A stretch of 64,000 bases of DNA from Pyricularia pennisetigena (lineage: Eukaryota > Ascomycota > Sordariomycetes > Magnaporthales > Pyriculariaceae). Made by a program: the position numbers and the translations under genes. This document shows positions 58,653 through 64,000 of this stretch, piece after piece. The stretch covers positions 1,443,758 through 1,507,757 of the forward strand of contig NW_021940921.1 of the NCBI RefSeq assembly GCF_004337985.1. The letters run 5' to 3'. A model generated the notes under the pieces. It ran no database searches and was not told where the DNA came from. It saw nothing but the letters and a program-made list of their open reading frames with translations. Each line of letters opens with the position of its first letter. Position 1 is the stretch's first letter.

Positions 58653-60514
58653 AACGTGGATGTACAGTACCCTGGACAGGACAGTACCCTGGACACTTTT
58701 TGGCCCAGCACCATATTTCCATCGCAACACGCGTTTTTTCCACCATTAACCATGGAATCATTAAATCGTGAAACGCAAATCATTTTTGCGCTAAATGAAT
58801 TTCGATCAAATAAAAAAGCAAATATTAGGAAGGTTGCATTTATTTACAATATGCCCAAATTAACGTTTTATACCAAAATGAAAAGCGTTATTTTTTTGGC
58901 CAACCGTCGGCCCAATTCGCAAAAATTGACAGGAAGCGAAAAGGAGGTGATTATCCAATATATATTGGACCTGGATTTCCGAGGGTTTCCGCCCCAAATC
59001 GCCGATATGGCCGCAATGGCCGACCAAATTTTCGTTGCGTAAAACGCGCGACAGGTCGGGATTCGTTGGGCGAATCGTTTCGTCCAACGACGTATAAAAT
59101 TAAAAACGCGTTTTTTTCGCGTTTACGATTTCCAAAGGGCTTTATACGAAAATCCTAACGCGTTAAACGCGTGGTTTTAATTGGTGGCCAATATAAAAAA
59201 CAAATACGGTATTTAAAATTGCGATATTTACAATTTCGACGAAACCGGTTTTATAATGGGCCAAATTTGCGGACATATGGTCGTAATTGGGTCCGAAAAA
59301 CGCGGAAAAAGCAAAAAAATACAGCCTGGCAATCGAAAATGGGCGATTGCAATTTGCTGCATTAATGGCGACGGTTATAATGTGCCTCCATATTTTATCG
59401 TTAAAAGCGTCCACCATTTCGCGAATTGGTATACAAAAGGTGGTTTTCCCGCATTTTGGCGCATTGAAATTACCCCCAACGGATGGACAAATAACGAAAC
59501 AGGTTTGGATTGGATTTATTATTTCGACAATTATACGAAATCGCGGATAAAAGGCGTTTATCGGATGTTGGTGCTCGATGGGCATAATAGCCACCAATCG
59601 CCGGAATTTGAAAGTTATTGCAAAAATTACAACATTATTCCGCTTTGCCTACCTGTTTATTTATTTTACCTAATTTAGCCATTTAACGTCGGAATATTTA
59701 GCGTTTTTAAACGGGCGTACGGTTAAAAAATTAACGATTTTATCCGGGCCCATATTATTAATATTAGCAAAATCGAATTTTTTTTAACCTTTACCGCGGT
59801 TTATAAAAGGTTAATAACGAAAGAAAATATAACCGGGGGTTTCCGAGGGGCCGGATTTATCCTTTATAACCCGGAAACGGTTATATCCAAATTGGATGTA
59901 AAGCTACGGACGCCGTCACCTAAAAAGCCTGTTTTTCCCAACACCGATATCTGGGTTTTTCAAACGCCTTATAACCCGATAAAAGCCGTTTACCAATTAA
60001 CATTTGTTAAATTTCGAATAAACCGTTATTAAAACAGTTCGCCAACGTTTATTTTTAAAATTGTAAAACATTTGGCCAAAGGTATAAAGCAAATTGCGCA
60101 TTAAAACATTTTTATCCTTGCGGAAAACCGCAGCCTTCGGAAGGCCAACGAAACGTTTAACAAACGGCGCAGGGCCAAAAAAACACGCATCCGCGAAAGA
60201 GGGTCGTCTACCGTACAAAATGTTTAAAATTTGTTACAATTAAACAACGCGGATAATCCGGTACGGGAGGAAAAAAGTGAAAATGGGGAGGGAATTAATG
60301 CGCGACCGGCGATTAAACGGCGCTGTGGCAATTGCGGGAACATAGGATATAATGCGCGAACCTGTCAGGAGGATGAAGAAATGTCTGATATATATAGTTC
60401 CGATTGCATTCAGGTAAGTTAAATAATGCTGGCGTTGCGATTTAAGCTGGAATTGGCGTGGTGCAGGAAAAGTGTCCAGGGTACTGTCCTGTCCAGGGTA
60501 CTGTACATCCACGT
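58653..60514 (+). mobile_element. Pogo/Fot1-like DNA transposon, copy 2, complete but dead
   Basis: Both TIRs are present: ACGTGGATGTACAGTACCCT from 58654 and the inverse ending TGTACATCCACGT at 60514, each with two tandem inner units (ACAGTACCCTGGACAGG). TA follows at 60515-60516; on the left TA lies at 58651-58652 with one extra A. Length is about 1.86 kb, the same as copy 1 without its Gypsy insertion. Plus-strand orientation. Confidence 0.9.
58752..60422 (+). pseudogene. Pogo-family transposase with C-terminal zinc knuckle
   Basis: Start ATG at 58752 (MESLNRETQIIFALNEFRS). Domain order: psq-type HTH (NIRKVAFIYNMPKLTFYTKM), CENP-B-type HTH (GIRWANRFVQRRIKLKTRFF), DDE endonuclease with YNFDETGFIMGQI and MLVLDGHNSHQSPEFESYC, and a terminal CCHC-like knuckle CGNCGNIGYNARTC followed by EEMSDIYSSDCIQV. 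The third catalytic Asp is Asn (PFNVGIFSVFKRAYG; copy 1 has PLDVG). Stops (TAA/TAG) stand at several Gln positions, e.g. near 59039, 59176, 59213 and 59676. The enzyme would cut at TIRs and insert at TA. It is inactive here. Confidence 0.85.
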
Positions 60515-60668
60515 TAATTCCTTTTCCAAGCTGTAACTGCGCTATGCACATAGACATCAGATTTAAACTTACCACTCTTCACGAAGCAACTATGGCGTGT
60601 TGAAAAGGTCCTTGAAATTCTACTAAACCCATCCTAATAAGCATCCCTACTTGTAAGAAGACAGATTT

Positions 60669-60795
60669 TGCCAGGGATTTGACCTAGACAGAAGGTGTGC
60701 ACATCATAAAGCGCACGATGTACTACGGTTGGCCTCATCCATTATAAACTGTAGCTAGTTCACATAACTGACCGGTTTTGCCTTCTACGTCTGTA
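60669..60795 (+). repeat. Duplicate of the BCS1 3'-flank segment (21438-21570)
   Basis: Shares CAGAAGGTGTGCACA, TACTACGG, GCCTCATCCATTATA and ACTGTAGCTAGTTCAC with 21438-21570; about 20 bp are missing in the middle. No ATPase coding sequence lies upstream of it here. Confidence 0.8.
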
Positions 60796-62290
60796 TCTGC
60801 AAAATAGATGCATCGCCTGAACCGAACTGGCTCTTGTAATTTATCGTTCTGGTTACCTGCCACCTCTTTGTGGTTGTTTATCGTTGTCTCTGTGCTAAAA
60901 CAACGTTGGCGAAAAGACGCGTCGTATTTGGTCACACACTTTGTTGATTGACGTCAAAACCGGCAATCTGCGGTCCAAATCCCATTGTCCTCTCCGCGGG
61001 AACCCTCGTCATACCGAAATCAAATCCTGATCTTTCTGAACCAGGATTACCAGCATTTTGCGGGATATTTCGCAGTGGCCTGGCTGGAGCATCTGTTGTC
61101 GGCCAGCCTACCGGACGAGGTGGATGATGCGTCGGGCAATTTGCCGTATCGGTTGGTTCGGGAGCAAAATTTCCATCAGCCTCTACCAGCACGGCGGCGT
61201 TGGGAAACACCGTTGAAGGTCTAGAAAGCTTTGGGTTGTATGGAACATGCCCTGGATAGCTTGAAGTTTCTTTTGCAGGTTAGCGTATTTCTAGTTTGTT
61301 TTTGCCTAGGGTTAGGTCTTTTGACGGGAGCAGCGCTTGGTGTTTGGAGAATGGTGGAAGTCACTAAAGATTGACTGATGGGATATTAGTGACTTCGGCT
61401 GTAGACAATATTCACGCGCTAAGTCTGAAACTAAAGGCAGGAAGAAAACTTCAATTTGGAGCTTGCGAGAAGCACAGCATCATCGGCCGGCCAAACCGGC
61501 ACACTGCTTAAATATGAACGGAACCGGTATGATGGAAGGGTTTCGAGTATGAGTTGCTTAATAAAAAGACCTTTTATATTGGACCTGGTGCGTTGGAGCG
61601 TTGGAACGTGTATCAATGCAGCTCCGGGCTGGATAAATGCGGAAGCATATGACCAGTCCTCAAATACGATGGCCAGTTATGTACTCGAAAAACAGTGCGC
61701 TCTTGTCTTCCAAGATACAACAATCGCCACCTGCCATCGTAAACCGCTGTCTTCACACCCCTCCGCTGGGTTATCGGTTGGCCATGGTTCGAGGAGGCAC
61801 TGACTTAGGCTTTGAACCCCTAGAACCCTGTTCCTGCGTATCCTAGCGTGCAATTCCAATTGCTTATTCGACAGCTTACCAATCTTCAGTTTGCGTTTGC
61901 GTTTGCAGACCATCTCCACGATTCCATCATTTGTTTCTGGACGGATTCAGTCGGCCACGCATGGTCTCGTGAAGTACGGCAAAGTATGTCCAAAAGCGCT
62001 TCCTGATCTTTTCGGTTCTCGAATAGGTCACCGACTGTAAAATAATCCCCACAAAAGTATTAGGTAATGATCGTTAACAATAGCGGTGCGCCGCTTATAT
62101 ACCGGCGGGGAACTCAGATCCAAATCCAAAACTTACAAGCCGCTACCCCGATGCAAGCAGTGAACAGTGCTGGTGGTGACCAGTCGTTATGAACTCCAAT
62201 TCCACATAAACAGCGGACCAGGTGTTGAATGTGATGCTGTAACTAATTTAAAATTGTTCATTTTGCGGTCGGAAAATAGTCAGCAGCCAG
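60796..62290. other. No gene supported
   Basis: Minus-strand frame 60932-61210 is Pro/Ala-rich and lacks an ATG. Plus-strand frames at 60985-61224 and 61456-61803 overlap others and show no domain. The last few hundred bases are the 3' flank of the transcription-factor gene. Confidence 0.4.
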
Positions 62291-63905
62291 TCACGTGTAG
62301 CCCATCGTACGATAGAAATTATGTACTGTATACTGCCAAGTCCAGGGCAGTTTGGAGTGAAATTTAAAAGACGAAAATCCGGTGTTTATGGTGTAACTGT
62401 ATTGGGGCTTTACCTTCATGCGCCGTATTACTGACTCTCCCTGTCCTCCTATTCGACGGATCTTTGGGTCGAACCGGATGAGAAAAAGCTGGGCTAAAAT
62501 ATGATGTTGGACTCCAGTAACTGCAAATTGCGCATAAAGCTTGAGGTTAATAAGTTGCCTTTCTTAACACACGATACCATGTTGGGTTTCGACAACGTGC
62601 TAAATGTACATACTATGACACGATGTTTGGTAACAAACCTCGGGAAACGCTTCCTTTTCAGACCGTTTCCTGTCCAGTATTGGCACAAAAGATTTGGGGA
62701 GAAACATCTGCCAGGCTCGCCCCCATTCCCTCAACCTGCGCCATCTCTCAGTCGTTGAGAATGTGCCGCTTGTCGACCCAAGGCTTGGAGAAACATCGTG
62801 ATTTTGACCGAAACAAAAGTTCAACACGTCGGCACAGTGTGCGACTGCACGGTTGGCCCAGGCGGCATCGTCGTCGGTGGGCTCCAAGGACCTGTCGACG
62901 ATGGGGGTCTCTATATTAACACGGACAGGTTGGTTGCTCATAGAGGCGCTGTAAATATCCTGCCTGAGTCCGGCCCAAAAGGCTGCAGCGGAGAGACTGC
63001 GGGGTTTAATATAGCGACCGCCATGGCTAACAAACTGGTAAATGCTGAGGAGGTAGCTTTTAGTATCGACACCCATGTTTCTTACTGCGCCAATTACGTA
63101 AAGGGTCAGCTTCCAATGTGTGGCCGACCGTCCGACTTTCAATATTTACGTAATGGTCAGGCCCCCGTACCTTCCATTTCCTCCAATATTTGAAGAATCA
63201 TTGTCGCGGCGAAAAGGTTCTCGTCCGAAAAGACAGCACGATGCTGCAATAGTGGAACAAATAATTTCAGGCACTTGTCGTGATAACGGTTTGCGGCAAA
63301 GTGGTCGTAGCCGCTTGTGTGACTGAGATGCCGAGCAGCAAGCGCAAATATTGCATTGAGCAATACGGGGCAAGTCCCTGCTCGTCGCGGGACAAGAGCC
63401 TGAAAGAGAGTAAGAGGGTCACAAAGATCGATCTGCCTCGTTCGTAAGCAAAGAGTTATACAGGATAGAACTTGAACAGAAAGTGCCAGTCAACATGACA
63501 TACCCAAGGAGCAAGGTTGCGAGTAAAATGCCTGAGCAGCATGGCCTCTGATGCCGACCCTAGCGGCCAGACAGGCTCGGTGAGATACAGGCTGGCGAGC
63601 TGGGGCGACGCACGGCCAATGGATACACCGCCCGAACCAACGTCGGCGGCGTTGGACGACGACTTTTTATTATTTGATGGCGATTGACGTGGTTTTGAGG
63701 GTAAAACCTCCGATCGAAACTTATCGTTTCTATGGACGAGGCTTGAGGGCGATACAGCGGTAGTATATTGCTGCTGGGCGGCTAAAGGGGCGGATATAAT
63801 AGACGGCAGGCCATCCGCATTTGAGTGATGGGGAAGGTAGTCACTGGCTGTATTGTCCTCGACACTCCAATGAGATGGTGTACTTTCTGGAGACAAAAGC
63901 TGAGA
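62291..63905 (-). CDS. Fungal-specific transcription factor (Zn2Cys6 family, reg. domain), 5' partial
   Basis: Four coding exons fit by phase: 63905(or beyond)-63462, 63399-63171, 63084-62614 and 62520-62291. The introns are 62 nt (GTATAA...TTTCAG), 86 nt (GTACGG, branch GCTGAC, GCGCAG) and 93 nt (GTATGT...TTGCAG). The protein has a Ser-rich linker, then the regulatory domain: EAMLLRHFTRNLAPWVCHVD, CPVLLNAIFALAARHLSHTS, DENLFAATMILQILEEME, AAAFWAGLRQDIYSASMSNQ, DDDAAWANRAVAHCADVLNF and ITGVQHHILAQLFLIRFDPK. This is the Fungal_trans_2/DUF3468-type domain of C6 zinc-cluster regulators. The zinc cluster itself would lie upstream; a TAA in frame at about 63927 and the acceptor-like CTCAG at 63905 imply another intron running to or past the window edge. 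The C-terminal 40 residues (after RIGGQGESVIRRMK) lose family resemblance, so a late truncation is possible. Confidence 0.75.
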
Positions 63906-64000
63906 TACAAAGCCTGCCTGGTCATTTTAAGCTTTTGCGGTGGGCTCCGTCTCGTCCACGTATGTAACTAGATATAAATAGTTCGATATAAAAATGTTAG
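63906..64000. other. Right edge, probably intron or 5' part of the transcription-factor gene
   Basis: AT-rich near the end, with TATAAATAG and TATAAAAATG-like strings. No zinc-cluster codons are seen in this 95-bp stretch, so the missing N-terminal exon lies outside the window or is lost. Confidence 0.35.

Noticed and set aside
28610..60514. Giant Starship element
   Set aside because: No DUF3435-type captain recombinase was recognised and no outer direct repeats could be paired within the window; kept only as a hypothesis.
1..64000. tRNA, rRNA, CRISPR arrays, bacterial-type operons
   Set aside because: No cloverleaf, rRNA core, spaced short repeats or ribosome binding sites were seen; intron-bearing genes show a eukaryotic nuclear genome.

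Overview
The window reads as nuclear DNA of a filamentous ascomycete (Pezizomycotina). Genes are split by short introns of about 50-90 nt with GT(A/G)(A/T)GN donors, CTRAC-type branch sites and AG acceptors. Recognisable products belong to typical fungal families: a BCS1-like AAA ATPase, a fungal type-2 glycosyltransferase, Zn2Cys6 regulators, PhyA-type phytase, KilA-N/APSES-like protein, TPR/NACHT fragments and an NRPS fragment. Many dead genes carry CAA/CAG to TAA/TAG changes, and transposon catalytic Asp codons are changed to Asn. That is the pattern left by repeat-induced point mutation (RIP) acting on both strands. There is no operon structure, bacterial-style ribosome binding site or CRISPR array.

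Layout. 1-9.4 kb: a small candidate gene, a C-terminally truncated glycosyltransferase, a well-supported five-exon gene (607 aa) with a partial tandem duplicate, and a basic-tailed protein at 8.4-9.4 kb. 9.5-11.5 kb: degraded genes on the minus strand, including a RIP-killed RhoGEF (DH-PH) and a DUF3638-like piece. 13.3-18.6 kb: a lineage-specific patch with two paralogous orphan ORFs, a KilA-N/APSES-like protein, an APH-type kinase with a frameshift, a truncated Zn2Cys6 factor, and duplicated segments joining them. 19.4-21.3 kb: an apparently intact three-exon BCS1-like ATPase. 21.8-28.5 kb: a conserved C-terminal fragment, a TPR protein next to a nucleoside-phosphorylase-domain scrap, a broken small gene, an Est1/Smg7-like fragment with a nonsense codon, and an intact 470-aa orphan.

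28.6-60.5 kb is a transposon-rich, AT-rich compartment. It holds a Ty1/copia relic, a rearranged NRPS relic, a spindle-pole-body/centrosomin-like pseudogene, a solo LTR, pogo/Fot1-like elements, a TauD dioxygenase pseudogene and a LINE-like scrap. A chromodomain Gypsy element with 205-bp LTRs and a 5-bp target duplication lies inside a pogo element that has TA target sites. Three enzyme genes remain open here: a secreted phytase, a secreted phosphodiester-glycosidase-like protein and a Nudix protein. 54-64 kb: a NACHT fragment converging on a conserved minus-strand gene, a coiled-coil protein, a second complete but dead pogo element, and a Zn2Cys6-family regulator (four coding exons modelled) running off the right edge.

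The genes do not form one pathway. The region looks like a fast-evolving accessory compartment in which RIP and nested transposition have destroyed most duplicated or captured genes. Fragments of NLR-type genes (TPR, nucleoside phosphorylase, NACHT) and of secondary-metabolism genes (NRPS, TauD) recur. All exon models were made by eye from splice signals and frame continuity; no database search was possible.
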